Shown here: positions 42,102 through 51,807 of the stretch, one piece after another
Layout of the letters: every line of letters begins with the position of its first letter
How positions within the stretch are numbered: position 1 is the first letter of the stretch
From: Gilliamella sp. Occ3-1
GTDB taxonomy: Bacteria > Pseudomonadota > Gammaproteobacteria > Enterobacterales > Orbaceae
Length of the DNA: 64,000 nucleotides
Direction: 5' to 3'
Assembly (NCBI RefSeq): GCF_001690655.1
Contig: NZ_LZHQ01000034.1
Coordinates: 124,001 to 188,000, forward strand
Translations under genes and position numbers: made by a program
Notes under the pieces: generated by a model
Told to the model about the DNA's origin: nothing
Database searches by the model: none
Seen by the model: only the letters and a program-made list of their open reading frames with translations

Positions 42102-43325
42102 TCATATATTTTTCTTTTCACCACTTAAGAAGAAAATAGCAAAAATCATAAATCCAAAAACAATTAATCCTAGATTATTGAAAGTTGCTGCTGCACCAGC
42201 GGTGTCATAAAAATCGCCGACAAAAGTCGAAAACAAAATAACTCCCACAGAACCTGCTACCTGATAACCGATCAAAAAAACAGTTGCAGAAAGACGAGAA
42301 TTAAAATTAATATCAATATATTTAAATACCGAGACTAAAATAGTAGATATTTCTAAACAGTGCATCAATTTGATTACGGAAATAATCGTAATACTATTAA
42401 CATGACCTGTAAGGAAAATACGAGAAGCAGAAATAAAAGCAGCAAAAATCAAAGCATTTTTTGCTCCAACACGATTCACAATAAATGGAACCAAAAACAT
42501 TACAGCTGCTTCTAAAAAAACCTGAAATGAATTTAATATGCCATATATACGATAACCATCATTAATATCTTCAAATTGCAGAGTAAAATAGACAGGAAAT
42601 AACTGTTGATCATAAATATTATAAAGACTATAGGTCCCAAGTACATAGATAACAAATACCCAAAACTTTTTTAGTGTGAAGACGGACATAATTTCATTAA
42701 AACTTAACTTATCCTTTTTTTTGAACACTTCTTCTGATGATTTACTTAAATCGGGCTTAAAACTAACATTAAGAATCATAAAGCAGATACCGACAAACGA
42801 TGCAGCCCAAAAATTAAAATGAGGATTAATACTAATTAAAATACCAGCAATAAAAGTACCTACTGCATAAGCTATACATCCCCAAGTACGACATTGACCA
42901 AACTCAAAATCAAAAGCTCGACTAATTTTTTCACAATAAGAGTCAATCAACCCCATTCCTGCAACCCAACCAAAGCCTAAAAAGAAACTACCAAAAATGA
43001 CACCAATGTAAAAACTATGTTTTAGCAACGGTTCATAAACATAAATTAATGCAGGTGCAGCTAATGTGATAATAATACTTTGAAACCAAATAAGATGTTT
43101 TTTCAGTACCAATTTATCTTGATAAATACCATACACAATCATAATAATTAATGAAATAAAGTAATTAAATGAATAAATAATACCTGTCTGTTTTGCCGTT
43201 AAACCAATCTCCTTACTTAGCCATATAGCATAAAATGAAAAGACGAGACTACCTGCAGCGTAATACATAAAACTGTAACATGAAGCAAACCAATAAATTG
43301 GTTTGTTATAAAATGCGCTTGCCAT
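42102..43325 (-). CDS. Oligosaccharide:H+ symporter, LacY/CscB-like MFS
   Basis: The 407-residue protein has about 12 membrane segments and the LacY/RafB/CscB pattern: YWFASCYSFMYYAAGSLVF at the start, FSFYAIWLSKEIGLTAKQTG, and the charged loop RTWGCIAYAVGTFIAG, which corresponds to FGRARMFGCVGWA of LacY. The family imports disaccharides with protons. AGGAT precedes the ATG. It is the first gene of the GH172 operon. A CRP-like site and a palindrome lie upstream, and a broken copy of its 5' end and promoter lies at 47455-47641. Confidence 0.87.
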   Translation of the reverse strand: MASAFYNKPIYWFASCYSFMYYAAGSLVFSFYAIWLSKEIGLTAKQTGIIYSFNYFISLIIMIVYGIYQDKLVLKKHLIWFQSIIITLAAPALIYVYEPLLKHSFYIGVIFGSFFLGFGWVAGMGLIDSYCEKISRAFDFEFGQCRTWGCIAYAVGTFIAGILISINPHFNFWAASFVGICFMILNVSFKPDLSKSSEEVFKKKDKLSFNEIMSVFTLKKFWVFVIYVLGTYSLYNIYDQQLFPVYFTLQFEDINDGYRIYGILNSFQVFLEAAVMFLVPFIVNRVGAKNALIFAAFISASRIFLTGHVNSITIISVIKLMHCLEISTILVSVFKYIDINFNSRLSATVFLIGYQVAGSVGVILFSTFVGDFYDTAGAAATFNNLGLIVFGFMIFAIFFLSGEKKNI

Positions 43326-43368
43326 AATTTATCCTATAAAGAGTGAACCACTGCAGTTGAGTATGCAG

Positions 43369-43384
43369 AGCTAAAAATTTAGCT
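43369..43384. promoter_or_regulatory. Probable operator of the GH172 operon
   Basis: AGCTAAAAATTTAGCT is a palindrome with 7-bp arms, 44 bases upstream of the symporter ATG. It is kept, with one central change, in the broken duplicate at 47624-47639. A LacI-family regulator is encoded in the same operon. The centre lacks the CG of many LacI-family sites, so the match is by position and symmetry. Confidence 0.55.
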
Positions 43385-43402
43385 TTAAAGGGTTTATTGG
43401 AT

Positions 43403-43424
43403 AAATGTGATCAAGTTCAAATTT
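43403..43424 (-). promoter_or_regulatory. CRP-cAMP binding site
   Basis: The core TGTGATCAAGTTCA lies inside a 22-base window, AAA before and AATTT after, that agrees with the CRP consensus at 19 of 22 positions. It is about 80 bases upstream of the symporter start, so the operon should be catabolite-controlled. Confidence 0.7.
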
Positions 43425-43638
43425 ATTAAGTCATGTTCCCAGTATTTTTTATCTCCTAATACTAGTTGTACTAATTGTTCTATTGTCTCTACCTGCAGTA
43501 ATATTAGGCCAACTAGTTTTAAATCGTTTTAACCAACTCGCATCATCTTGTAGGGCATAATGAAGAAGGAAAATTAGTATTTAATATCCTCATTACAATA
43601 ACCATTATTTTTATTAATCTTTTTTGACTACATTAATT

Positions 43639-45051
43639 TTAGTTCAGTTCAATACCAAAATAATTTTTAGCATTATCAAAACTAATGTTTTTAACCATTT
43701 GACCTAATAACTCAATATCACGAGGAGCTTCTCCATCTTCGACCCAATGCCCGATCATGCGGCATAAAATGCGTCTAAAATATTCGTGTCGAGTATAAGA
43801 AAGAAAACTACGGCTATCAGTCAACATACCAACGAAACGACTTAATAAACCAAGTTGAGCAAGTTGCGTCATTTGACGAATCATGCCGTCTTTCTGATCG
43901 TTAAACCACCATCCTGAACCAAATTGCATTTTTCCACAAATACTTTCTCCCTGAAAATTACCTATCATCGTGCCTAGAATTTCATTATCAGAAGGATTTA
44001 AACAATAGAGTATTGTTTTAGGTAACGCATTTTGTTTTGCTTGCGCATCTAGTAATCGTGATAGTGGTTGAGCAATTGGTGAATCATTAATTGAATCAAA
44101 GCCCACATCAGCACCCATCAAATTAAACATTCTTGAATTATTATTACGTAGTGCGCCAATATGATACTGTTGTACCCAACCTCGTTTGTTATATTCGCTA
44201 CCTAAAAAGATAAGTACGGCTGTTTTAAATTGCGCAGTTTCTTTAGTACTTAATACAATGCCAGATAATCGCTTAGTTAAGATGGCATTCAATTCTTTTT
44301 CTGAAGCTTCTTCATAAAAAACTGTATCTAAAGCATGGTCAGAAACTTTACAACCATGTTGCTCAAAATGATCCATTCGTTTTGATAACGCTTGACAAAG
44401 TACATGAAAACTCGAAATCGTCATATCGGTAGCCGCAGATAGTTTGTCCAAGTAAGTAACAAAAAATTCGGAATCAATATTAAATGCTTTATCTGGACGC
44501 CAACTTGGTAATACTTTGATATCAAATGAACTATCTTGTGCAATCGTTTTATGATGAACTAAATCATCAATAGGATCATCAGTAGTTCCAACCATTTTGA
44601 CATTCATTTTTTTCATAATGCTACGAGCAGAAAACGCTTTGGTTTCTAACATTGCATTACATTTATTCCAAATCGTTTCGGCGGTTGATGGGGATAATAA
44701 AATATTATCAATACCAAATGGTCGGCGAAGCTCTAAATGAGTCCAATGATATAAAGGATTACCAATTGTATGTGGTACGGTTTCAGCCCAAGCCTTAAAT
44801 TTTTCAAAATCATCTACATCCTTACCAGTACAAAATTTTTCAGCAATGCCATTAGTTCTCATTGCTCGCCACTTATAATGATCACCTTTCAACCAGATGT
44901 CATACAAGTTTTTAAATTGATAATCTTGAGCAATTTGCTCAGGGGGTAAATGACAGTGGTAGTCAAAAATCGGCTGCTCAACAGCATAATTATGATAAAG
45001 TTGACGAGAAAATTCGGTATCTAATAAAAAATCTTCAGTTAAAAAACTCAT
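43639..45051 (-). CDS. uxaC: Uronate isomerase
   Basis: UxaC converts D-galacturonate to D-tagaturonate and D-glucuronate to D-fructuronate. The 470 residues equal the E. coli length. They show the amidohydrolase-type metal ligands in [15 protein letters not shown], then [27 protein letters not shown] and [20 protein letters not shown]. It lies 69 bases after exuT in the same direction and is probably co-transcribed. GGAG precedes the start. Confidence 0.97.
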   Translation of the reverse strand: MSFLTEDFLLDTEFSRQLYHNYAVEQPIFDYHCHLPPEQIAQDYQFKNLYDIWLKGDHYKWRAMRTNGIAEKFCTGKDVDDFEKFKAWAETVPHTIGNPLYHWTHLELRRPFGIDNILLSPSTAETIWNKCNAMLETKAFSARSIMKKMNVKMVGTTDDPIDDLVHHKTIAQDSSFDIKVLPSWRPDKAFNIDSEFFVTYLDKLSAATDMTISSFHVLCQALSKRMDHFEQHGCKVSDHALDTVFYEEASEKELNAILTKRLSGIVLSTKETAQFKTAVLIFLGSEYNKRGWVQQYHIGALRNNNSRMFNLMGADVGFDSINDSPIAQPLSRLLDAQAKQNALPKTILYCLNPSDNEILGTMIGNFQGESICGKMQFGSGWWFNDQKDGMIRQMTQLAQLGLLSRFVGMLTDSRSFLSYTRHEYFRRILCRMIGHWVEDGEAPRDIELLGQMVKNISFDNAKNYFGIELN

Positions 45052-45120
45052 ATTATTCTCCTTAACTGTATTTAGTTATTTAATTGCAAATGATAGATAT
45101 ATGCCTATTAGCTCAAATTA

Positions 45121-46386
45121 TTATTGTTCACTTGTTGATGGCACTTTTAAAATTGTCCAAACAGCAACAGCGGCCAAAAGATCAAGACAAGTCAAAATCA
45201 CAAACAATGGACTAAATCCAACTGTATCAGCAAGTGCTCCAACAATTAAGGCAAATATAGTACTTGCAAGCCATGCAGCCATACCTGTAAAACCATTTGC
45301 TGTTGCTACCTCATTTCGCCCAAAAACATCTGATGACAAAGTAATAAGAGCGCCAGATAAAGCTTGATGTGCAAAACCACCAATACAGAATAAAAAGATA
45401 GCTACATAAGGATTTGCAAACAAGCCTATTAGACCAGGACCAATCATTAATACCGCTCCAACCGTTACTACTAATTTGCGGGAATTAATCAAACTTACCT
45501 TAAAGTACTTTTGGAAAAATGGTGACATGTATCCACCTAACACACATCCGACATCAGCAAAAAGCATTGGCATCCATGCAAAAATTGCTATTTGTTTTAA
45601 ATCAAAGCCATATGCTGTGAACATAAATAATGGAATCCAAGCATTGAAAGTTCCCCATGCAGGTTCGGCTAAAAATCTGGGCAAAGCAATTCCCCAAAAA
45701 CGACGAGTAGTAAGAATCTTATGAGTTGGTAACTTTTTAGTGTTAGACGTTTGATGCCTTACTTCTTGACCTAATAAAATATATTTTCTTTCCTCTTCTG
45801 ATAAATATTTTTGTTGGGTCGGATGACGATAAAGTACAAACCAAAATAATCCCCAAATAAAACTTAAAATGCCACAGATTATGAATGCTAATTGCCAACT
45901 ATGTAACCAAATTGCTGCCGCTACTAATGGTGGCGCTATCATAGCCCCAACAGAAGATCCTAAATTGAACCATCCTACAGCTATCGATCTTTCTTTGGCA
46001 GGAAACCATTCACTTGTTGCCTTTAATCCAGCTGGAATCATTGCTGCTTCAGAAGCGCCAACTGCTCCTCTTGTAACGGCTAATCCAATCCAACTTCCTG
46101 AAAATGCAGTACTAATACAAAATATCGACCATAATAAAGCAAAAACAGCATAACCTATTCTGGTACCCAATAGATCCAGAACATAACCAGCAACCGGTTG
46201 CATTATGGTATAACACGCTGAATAAGCCGCAACAACATATGAATATTGTTGTGTTGTTAATCCCATTACATCATTAAGAACTGGGGCTACAACTGCAATC
46301 GAGTTTCGAGTAAGGTAACCTAAAATAGTTCCAATAGTAACTAAGACTATCATATACCAACGAAGGTTTTTTATTGTTTTGTACAT
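45121..46386 (-). CDS. exuT: Hexuronate transporter ExuT
   Basis: ExuT imports galacturonate and glucuronate with protons. The 421-residue MFS protein of the anion:cation symporter family begins NLRWYMIVLVTIGTILGYLT and shows AAYSACYTIMQPVAGYVLDL, GAVGASEAAMIPAGLKATSE and ALPRFLAEPAWGTFNAWIPL, all very close to E. coli ExuT. It is divergent from exuR and followed by uxaC, so transporter, first enzyme and regulator form one unit. Confidence 0.95.
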   Translation of the reverse strand: MYKTIKNLRWYMIVLVTIGTILGYLTRNSIAVVAPVLNDVMGLTTQQYSYVVAAYSACYTIMQPVAGYVLDLLGTRIGYAVFALLWSIFCISTAFSGSWIGLAVTRGAVGASEAAMIPAGLKATSEWFPAKERSIAVGWFNLGSSVGAMIAPPLVAAAIWLHSWQLAFIICGILSFIWGLFWFVLYRHPTQQKYLSEEERKYILLGQEVRHQTSNTKKLPTHKILTTRRFWGIALPRFLAEPAWGTFNAWIPLFMFTAYGFDLKQIAIFAWMPMLFADVGCVLGGYMSPFFQKYFKVSLINSRKLVVTVGAVLMIGPGLIGLFANPYVAIFLFCIGGFAHQALSGALITLSSDVFGRNEVATANGFTGMAAWLASTIFALIVGALADTVGFSPLFVILTCLDLLAAVAVWTILKVPSTSEQ

Positions 46387-46446
46387 TTTTACACTCCATG
46401 CATATATAAAATATTTTGAAGCATAATAACATGTATGATAACTTTA

Positions 46447-46468
46447 AAAGTTGACCTACATCACGGAT
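46447..46468. promoter_or_regulatory. Candidate CRP site between exuT and exuR
   Basis: The core TTGACCTACATCACG fits the CRP consensus at about 15 of 22 positions, with the GA and TCAC half-site cores in register. It lies about 60 bases upstream of exuT. Catabolite control of exuT is known in E. coli; this assignment is by match only. Confidence 0.45.
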
Positions 46469-46613
46469 TAAAAATAATTGCTAAACCGACGTGACCTTTA
46501 ATCATATTGAGTAACTCATAAGCATTTTTACAAAATTTAGAGTAAGATTGTTTAACTCTAAACGATTAGATGTTATTTTAAGGTTTAAACCCAACTTACC
46601 GACTTAATCAAAT

Positions 46614-47396
46614 ATGACCCAAGAACAAAATGGACATCAGAGACTTTACCAAGTTATAGCCACAGAGCTAAAAAGCCGTATTATTAACGCTATTTATCCA
46701 GTAGGGAGTAAATTACCGTCAGAAAGATTGATATGCGAAGAGTTAAAAGTTAGTCGTTCAGTTGTAAGAGAAGCAATAATAATGCTTGAAGTTGAAGGTT
46801 TCGTTGATGCTCGAAAAGGGTCAGGTATCCATGTTATAGCAAATAATCAACAAAACACTAATATATTATCAAACTCACAAGGTTTAAATTTTGCAACAAC
46901 TGGGCCCTTTGAACTATTACAAGCTCGCCAATTAATAGAAAGCAATATTGCTGAGTTTGCCGCAACACAAATTACAAAAGATGACATTGTAAAATTATTA
47001 GAAATACAACATAACGCGAAAAAAGAAGATCACTATCGCAATTCTAGTTGGGATTTAAAATTCCATACACAAATTGCCATGATTACGCGTAACACTGCTT
47101 TGATAACAATTGTAGAAGAAGCATGGCAACAACGAATGCTAAACCCTTTATGGAAAAAGCTTCATGAACATATACAACATCAAGATATTGATAGCTGGTG
47201 GGATGAACATGATAAAATTCTTGAAGCTCTCATCAACCGTGATCCTAAAGCTGCCAAATTAGCTATGTGGCAACATTTAGAAAACACAAAAAAAATGTTA
47301 TTTGATGCAACTAGTGAAGATTTTGAAACCAAGCGAGATCACTACCTTTTTTCTGATAATCCGGTTATAGGTATCAATGAAAATAATCAAAATTAA
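46614..47396 (+). CDS. exuR: Hexuronate regulon repressor ExuR
   Basis: The 260-residue GntR-family (FadR/FCD branch) protein has a winged helix with [20 protein letters not shown] and [14 protein letters not shown]. The FCD ligand domain holds [30 protein letters not shown] and [18 protein letters not shown]. The match to E. coli ExuR is close over the whole length. ExuR is relieved by galacturonate or its products. It is divergent from exuT-uxaC; its binding site could not be picked out by eye. Confidence 0.95.
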   Translation: MTQEQNGHQRLYQVIATELKSRIINAIYPVGSKLPSERLICEELKVSRSVVREAIIMLEVEGFVDARKGSGIHVIANNQQNTNILSNSQGLNFATTGPFELLQARQLIESNIAEFAATQITKDDIVKLLEIQHNAKKEDHYRNSSWDLKFHTQIAMITRNTALITIVEEAWQQRMLNPLWKKLHEHIQHQDIDSWWDEHDKILEALINRDPKAAKLAMWQHLENTKKMLFDATSEDFETKRDHYLFSDNPVIGINENNQN

Positions 47397-47454
47397 TTTT
47401 TAACTTAACTTATAATTTTTGCCAAACCAATTATTCTTTATAAATTCTAAAGAC

Positions 47455-47641
47455 TGTTGATCTTTTAATAAAAAAATAAAAAGGCATAAAATAAAAAGAC
47501 GAAACTGCTTGCAGTGGAATATATAAAACTGCAACATTAAAAAAACAATAATTTGATTTATTATAAAATGTGCTTGCCATAAATTATCCTAAAAAAAGTG
47601 AACCACTGCAATTGAATATGCAGAGCTAAGAATTTAGCTTT
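47455..47641 (-). pseudogene. Truncated duplicate of the GH172-operon symporter and its promoter
   Basis: From about 47482 to 47641 the sequence aligns with 43226-43385, the 5' end of the symporter gene and its upstream region. The relic start at 47580 gives MASTFYNKSNYCFFN, against MASAFYNKPIYWFAS in the intact gene. Agreement with the symporter ends after about 33 codons (SSFYFM against FSFYAIW). The upstream part, including GTGAACCACTGCA and the operator-like palindrome, is better kept than the coding part. The CRP-like site is not in the duplicated segment. Confidence 0.78.
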
Positions 47642-47832
47642 AAACATACATTTAAAACCAAAAGTTATGCAAAAAGTAAAAGTTTTATAAAAAGAAAATA
47701 GGTTAAAATTAACAAAAAGGTATATAAATAAATAAATAAAAAAAACAAATAAAAAACAGAAAAATATTATCCAGACCACAATCGAACAAACAACTCCTTA
47801 TCTAAATAAATTTTTTCTCTACTATTAATTGT

Positions 47833-47853
47833 AGCCATTTTAGTGAAATGGCT
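47833..47853. promoter_or_regulatory. Inverted repeat ahead of the acid transporter gene
   Basis: AGCCATTT and AAATGGCT form a perfect 8-bp inverted repeat around TAGTG, about 90 bases before the transporter start. It may be a regulator site (two GntR-family regulators flank this transporter) or an RNA hairpin. Confidence 0.45.
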
Positions 47854-47940
47854 TATTCGTTAGTAACCTTTATTATCTTAATCAAAAAAAATATAACTAA
47901 CTGAATATATTATTAAATAATTTATAGTAAGAGGTTTTTT

Positions 47941-49221
47941 ATGCCTAAAAGAAATAATCGTGTTCGATTCCATATAGCAATACTTATGTTATTTGCTATT
48001 GTGATTAATTATTTAGATAGAACTGTAATGTCTGCAGCTGCACCTATTATTGCTATTGATTTAAATATTTCACCTGAAGCGTTGGGATGGATCATGTCTG
48101 CATTTTTCTTAAGCTATGCATGTTGCCAAATTCCTGCTGGATTCCTTGCAGATCGTTTTGGACAAAGAACAACTCTTGCAGGTTCGGTAACTTGGTGGTC
48201 TTTAGCAACAGGTGCAACAGCACTCGCAACATCTCCTATCGGTTTTATTTTTGCTAGGGTGTTTATGGGGATTGGAGAAGCTGCCGCATATCCTTGTAAT
48301 GGGGGGATTACAGCAAAATGGTTCCCTGATCGAGAAAGAGGACGCGTTACTGCACTATTTGATAGTGGTTCACGTTTTGGTACGGCATTCACCATGCCTC
48401 TTGTGGTTTGGATTATTGCTGCCTGGGGTTGGCATGCTGCGTTTTTTATTTGTGGAGCTTTAGGGCTTATTTGGGTTGTTTGGTGGTTATGTGTTTATCG
48501 AGACCCAGAACAACACCCTAGCATCAGTACAAAAGAATTAAAATACATTCGTGACGGTCAAATCAAAAAAGAAGGAATAGATACTATACAACCAATGAAA
48601 TGGTATCAATTATTAAAATATCGTAATGTGCTTGCCATGTGTATTGGATTTTTTATGCTTAATTACGCAGTCTACTTTTTTATTACTTGGTTCCCAACCT
48701 ATTTAATGAAAGAACGAGGCTTAAGTTTAACTGAAATGGGCATTCTTGCTATGTTACCGCCTTTATGTGGAATCATTGGACAATGGATTGGAGGTTGGTT
48801 AACTGACTTTATTTACATAAAAACAGATAACATTAATCTTGCCAGAAAACTTAATCTGGTCGGTGGTATGTTAATTGCAACATCAATTTCATTTGCTGGT
48901 TTAGTTAATTCTATAGCCATAATGATGACTCTGCTTTGTATTTCATATATTGGTCTTGCTTTTGCTGGTTCAGCCATTTGGTGCCTACCAGGCGATGTTG
49001 CGCCAAGAAATATGACATCTGTTTTAGGCGGGATCCAAAATACGGTTTCAAATTGCGGAGGTATATTAGGTCCAATTGTAACAGGATATATTATTGGTGC
49101 AACAGGCTCATTTATGTATGCGTTAGTAGTTTCAGGTTGTGCTTGTGCAATAGGAGCACTTGTCTACTTATTTGTATTGAAAGATATTAAACCAATTACA
49201 GAAAATCAAACTACTTTATAA
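47941..49221 (+). CDS. MFS sugar-acid transporter (anion:cation symporter family)
   Basis: The 426-residue protein has about 12 membrane segments and the family signature INYLDRTVMSAAAPIIAIDL, then SYACCQIPAGFLADRFGQR, GIGEAAAYPCNGGI and YFFITWFPTYLMKERG. It resembles the glucarate/galactarate/hexuronate porters (GudP, GarP, ExuT). It is distinct from the ExuT at 45121, so it probably takes up a second sugar acid. It precedes a GntR regulator, uxaB, a zinc dehydrogenase and uxaA, all in the same direction, and a terminator-like hairpin follows it. Confidence 0.87.
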   Translation: MPKRNNRVRFHIAILMLFAIVINYLDRTVMSAAAPIIAIDLNISPEALGWIMSAFFLSYACCQIPAGFLADRFGQRTTLAGSVTWWSLATGATALATSPIGFIFARVFMGIGEAAAYPCNGGITAKWFPDRERGRVTALFDSGSRFGTAFTMPLVVWIIAAWGWHAAFFICGALGLIWVVWWLCVYRDPEQHPSISTKELKYIRDGQIKKEGIDTIQPMKWYQLLKYRNVLAMCIGFFMLNYAVYFFITWFPTYLMKERGLSLTEMGILAMLPPLCGIIGQWIGGWLTDFIYIKTDNINLARKLNLVGGMLIATSISFAGLVNSIAIMMTLLCISYIGLAFAGSAIWCLPGDVAPRNMTSVLGGIQNTVSNCGGILGPIVTGYIIGATGSFMYALVVSGCACAIGALVYLFVLKDIKPITENQTTL

Positions 49222-49236
49222 CTTAGCCATTTTATT

Positions 49237-49272
49237 AGAAGATCCTATTAAAAATATTTGGTAGGATTTTCT
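49237..49272 (+). terminator. Terminator-like hairpin after the acid transporter
   Basis: AGAAGATCCTA pairs with TAGGATTTTCT over ten positions with one mismatch, around a 14-base AT-rich loop, followed by TAAAC. It lies in the 92-base gap before the GntR gene and may reduce read-through. Confidence 0.5.
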
Positions 49273-49313
49273 TAAACTCTTATTATTATAATAACATTAT
49301 CGAGAAAAATAAT

Positions 49314-50231
49314 ATGGGCAGAAGTCAAACATTAAGGCAAAATACCATTAATCAATTTATTGATTGCATTAATAACAAAATATTATCATTTCCATTACCT
49401 TCTATTTCAATTCTTGCTGATGCATTTAATGTTAGTAGAACAACTATCCGGGCAGTACTTGAGCATTTGTGCAAAAAAGAAATCCTACTATTGAATAACA
49501 ATGAATACCATTTATTACGAGAACCAACAAATGAGGATAAGATAGTTTGTATTTTTGAAAAAAGATCGGTTCAAGATAAAAAATTCGAAACCTATTTTTA
49601 CCATTTAATAAATAACAAGAAATTATTACCAGGCGATAATTTTAATGAAATTCAACTAGCTAAAGACACAAATGTAAATCCCATTGTTGTTCGTGAATTT
49701 TTATTACGTTTTTTACATTATGGGCTTATTAATAACATAAAAAAGGGAGAGTGGGAACTAGTTACATTTGGTAAAGATTATGTAGAAAATCTTTATGAAT
49801 TTAGGAGTGTTTTAGAAATATTTGCTCTTAAAGCATTTATGATCCAACCTGATAATCATATCAACTGGATAAAAGCACGAGAGTTATTACAACGCCATAA
49901 GAATTTTCAAAAAAACATTCAAGATGAATATACACTTTTTTCAACACTCGATCGTGATTTTCATCAGTTAATTTTATCTTGTAATGATAATCCTTTTTTC
50001 ATGCAGTCTTTTGATTTAATTTCTGTTATATTTCATTTTCATTATCAGTGGGATAACAGTAATTTAAAAGAACGTAATAGTATTGCTGTATCGGAGCATA
50101 TTGCAGTATTAACAGCAATTTTACAAAAAAATGAACAGGCTGCCATCTCAGCGTTGTGCCGACATTTAAATACAGCTAAAACATCAATGCAAGAATCAAT
50201 TGGTGGAACATTACCTATAAAAAACAGATAA
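49314..50231 (+). CDS. GntR-family regulator with two winged-helix domains and an FCD domain
   Basis: The 305-residue protein has an N-terminal winged helix (about residues 8-66, SISILADAFNVSRTTIRAVL) and a second one (about 85-148, FNEIQLAKDTNVNPIVVREF). An FCD ligand domain follows (about 150-292), with YEFRSVLEIFALKAF, DRDFHQLILSCNDNPFF and HIAVLTAILQKNEQAA. The FCD metal ligands (Asp, two or three His) appear kept. Two DNA-binding domains in one GntR protein are unusual. It sits between the acid transporter and uxaB, so it likely senses the acid taken up there. No close named relative is claimed. Confidence 0.82.
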   Translation: MGRSQTLRQNTINQFIDCINNKILSFPLPSISILADAFNVSRTTIRAVLEHLCKKEILLLNNNEYHLLREPTNEDKIVCIFEKRSVQDKKFETYFYHLINNKKLLPGDNFNEIQLAKDTNVNPIVVREFLLRFLHYGLINNIKKGEWELVTFGKDYVENLYEFRSVLEIFALKAFMIQPDNHINWIKARELLQRHKNFQKNIQDEYTLFSTLDRDFHQLILSCNDNPFFMQSFDLISVIFHFHYQWDNSNLKERNSIAVSEHIAVLTAILQKNEQAAISALCRHLNTAKTSMQESIGGTLPIKNR

Positions 50232-50349
50232 AAAACAAAAAATTTTTATATTCAACACGAAACAACTAAAAAAATAAATACTACTTTTTATCTTCTTTTA
50301 TAGTTCTCTTTACTTACTAGCTAATAACTTAATTAAAGAGAACTATTAT

Positions 50350-51789
50350 ATGAATAAACAACTAAATAGATCTAATTTTCCTGGTCCAAATTATCCTGAA
50401 AAGATTATCCAGTTTGGTGAAGGTAATTTTTTAAGAGCGTTTATTGATTGGATTATTGATAATCTAAACCAAAAAACAGACTTCAATAGTGGTGTAACAA
50501 TCATAAGACCTATTGATACCCATCAACCATCCATTAATGAACAAGATGGACTTTATACAACTATTGTCCGAGGTCTTAATGAACAAGGTAACACAATTGC
50601 TACCCCCAGAATTATCTACTCAGTTAATCGTGAAATCTTGATATATCAAGATTATCAATTATATTTAAAATGCGCTGAAAATCCTGATTTAGAGTTTATT
50701 TTTTCAAATACAACTGAAGCAGGAATAGCCTTTAGCGATAAGGATAAAGCTAGCGATACACCACCAACAACTTTCCCTGCGAAATTAACGTGTTTTTTAT
50801 ATCATCGATTCGAATTTTTTACCGGAAAAAGGGATAAAGGTTTAATTATTATTCCATGTGAACTAATTGATTATAATGGCGAAAGGCTAAAAGAGTTGGT
50901 ACTAGAATATGCAAATTTGTGGCAACTTGGTGATAGTTTTATTACGTGGATAAACGAAAGTAATACATTTTGCTCAACATTAGTAGATCGTATTGTAACA
51001 GGTTACCCAAAAGATGAGACCACACAAATTGAACAACAACTGGGCTACCAAGACCAATTTTTAGATACAGCAGAATACTTTTATTTATTTGTTATCCAAG
51101 GACCAAATTGGTTAAAACAAAAATTAAACCTTAACCAAGCAGACTTAAACATTTTAGTTGTTGATGATATCAAACCTTACAAAGAAAGAAAAGTTGGCAT
51201 CTTAAATGGCGCTCATACAGCTATGGTTCCCGTCGCTTATCTTGCTGGACTGCGTACTGTAGGTCAATGTATGGATAATCCGCAAATTGAAACATTTGTT
51301 AAAAATCTCCTAATTCAAGAAGTGATCCCGACTCTATCTTTGGATCAGGATCAGTTAAAACAATTTACTGATGAAGTATTAAAACGTTTTAAAAATCCAT
51401 TCATTAAACATGAATTAATGTCTATTTCATTAAATTCATTAACGAAATTCAAAACTCGTTTATTACCACAATTATTAACCTATAGCAAACAATTTAACCA
51501 ACCGCCAAAATATATTTCCTTTGCTTTAGCTGCTCTTATTGCCTTTTATCGTGGAGAGTATCAAGGCCAAACTATTCCATTAACTGATGATGAACATTTA
51601 TTAGCAAAATTTAATCAATGGTACCCTCTTTACCAAAATGATGTAAAAACATTAGTAACAAACATCTTAAAAATGACAGAGCATTGGGGAATAGATTTAA
51701 ATCATATTGCTGGATTAAACGATTTAGTAACGGAATATCTGGAAAATATTTTATCCCATGATATTAAAGATTATATTCCAAACCATTAA
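50350..51789 (+). CDS. uxaB: Tagaturonate reductase (altronate oxidoreductase)
   Basis: UxaB reduces D-tagaturonate to D-altronate with NADH. The 479-residue mannitol-dehydrogenase-family protein shows the nucleotide-site start YPEKIIQFGEGNFLRAFIDW, NREILIYQDYQ, IIPCELIDYNGERLKELVL and the catalytic VVDDIKPYKERKVGILNGAH. The match to E. coli UxaB is close throughout. The zinc dehydrogenase starts 18 bases downstream. Confidence 0.96.
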   Translation: MNKQLNRSNFPGPNYPEKIIQFGEGNFLRAFIDWIIDNLNQKTDFNSGVTIIRPIDTHQPSINEQDGLYTTIVRGLNEQGNTIATPRIIYSVNREILIYQDYQLYLKCAENPDLEFIFSNTTEAGIAFSDKDKASDTPPTTFPAKLTCFLYHRFEFFTGKRDKGLIIIPCELIDYNGERLKELVLEYANLWQLGDSFITWINESNTFCSTLVDRIVTGYPKDETTQIEQQLGYQDQFLDTAEYFYLFVIQGPNWLKQKLNLNQADLNILVVDDIKPYKERKVGILNGAHTAMVPVAYLAGLRTVGQCMDNPQIETFVKNLLIQEVIPTLSLDQDQLKQFTDEVLKRFKNPFIKHELMSISLNSLTKFKTRLLPQLLTYSKQFNQPPKYISFALAALIAFYRGEYQGQTIPLTDDEHLLAKFNQWYPLYQNDVKTLVTNILKMTEHWGIDLNHIAGLNDLVTEYLENILSHDIKDYIPNH

Positions 51790-51807
51790 ACCTTAGGAGT
51801 CAAATTA

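Larger units (their letters stand above)
43326..43638. other. Promoter region of the GH172 operon and uxaC downstream gap
   Basis: The 313 bases hold the palindrome at 43369-43384 and the CRP-like site at 43403-43424 near the symporter start. The remainder up to the uxaC stop shows no gene; a plus-strand frame at about 43411-43557 codes a hydrophobic stretch but has no start codon. Confidence 0.6.
47397..47940. other. Gene-free stretch holding a transporter relic and a palindrome
   Basis: The 544 bases contain the broken symporter copy (47455-47641), an AT-rich stretch with no gene, and a perfect inverted repeat at 47833-47853 ahead of the acid transporter. Confidence 0.6.

Noticed and set aside
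43411..43557. Plus-strand open stretch coding a hydrophobic peptide (LLILVVLIVLLSLPAVILG) ending at a TAA
   Set aside because: It has no start codon or ribosome binding site, begins right after an in-frame TGA, and AT-rich DNA readily gives such hydrophobic frames. It could be a transporter relic but I cannot support it.
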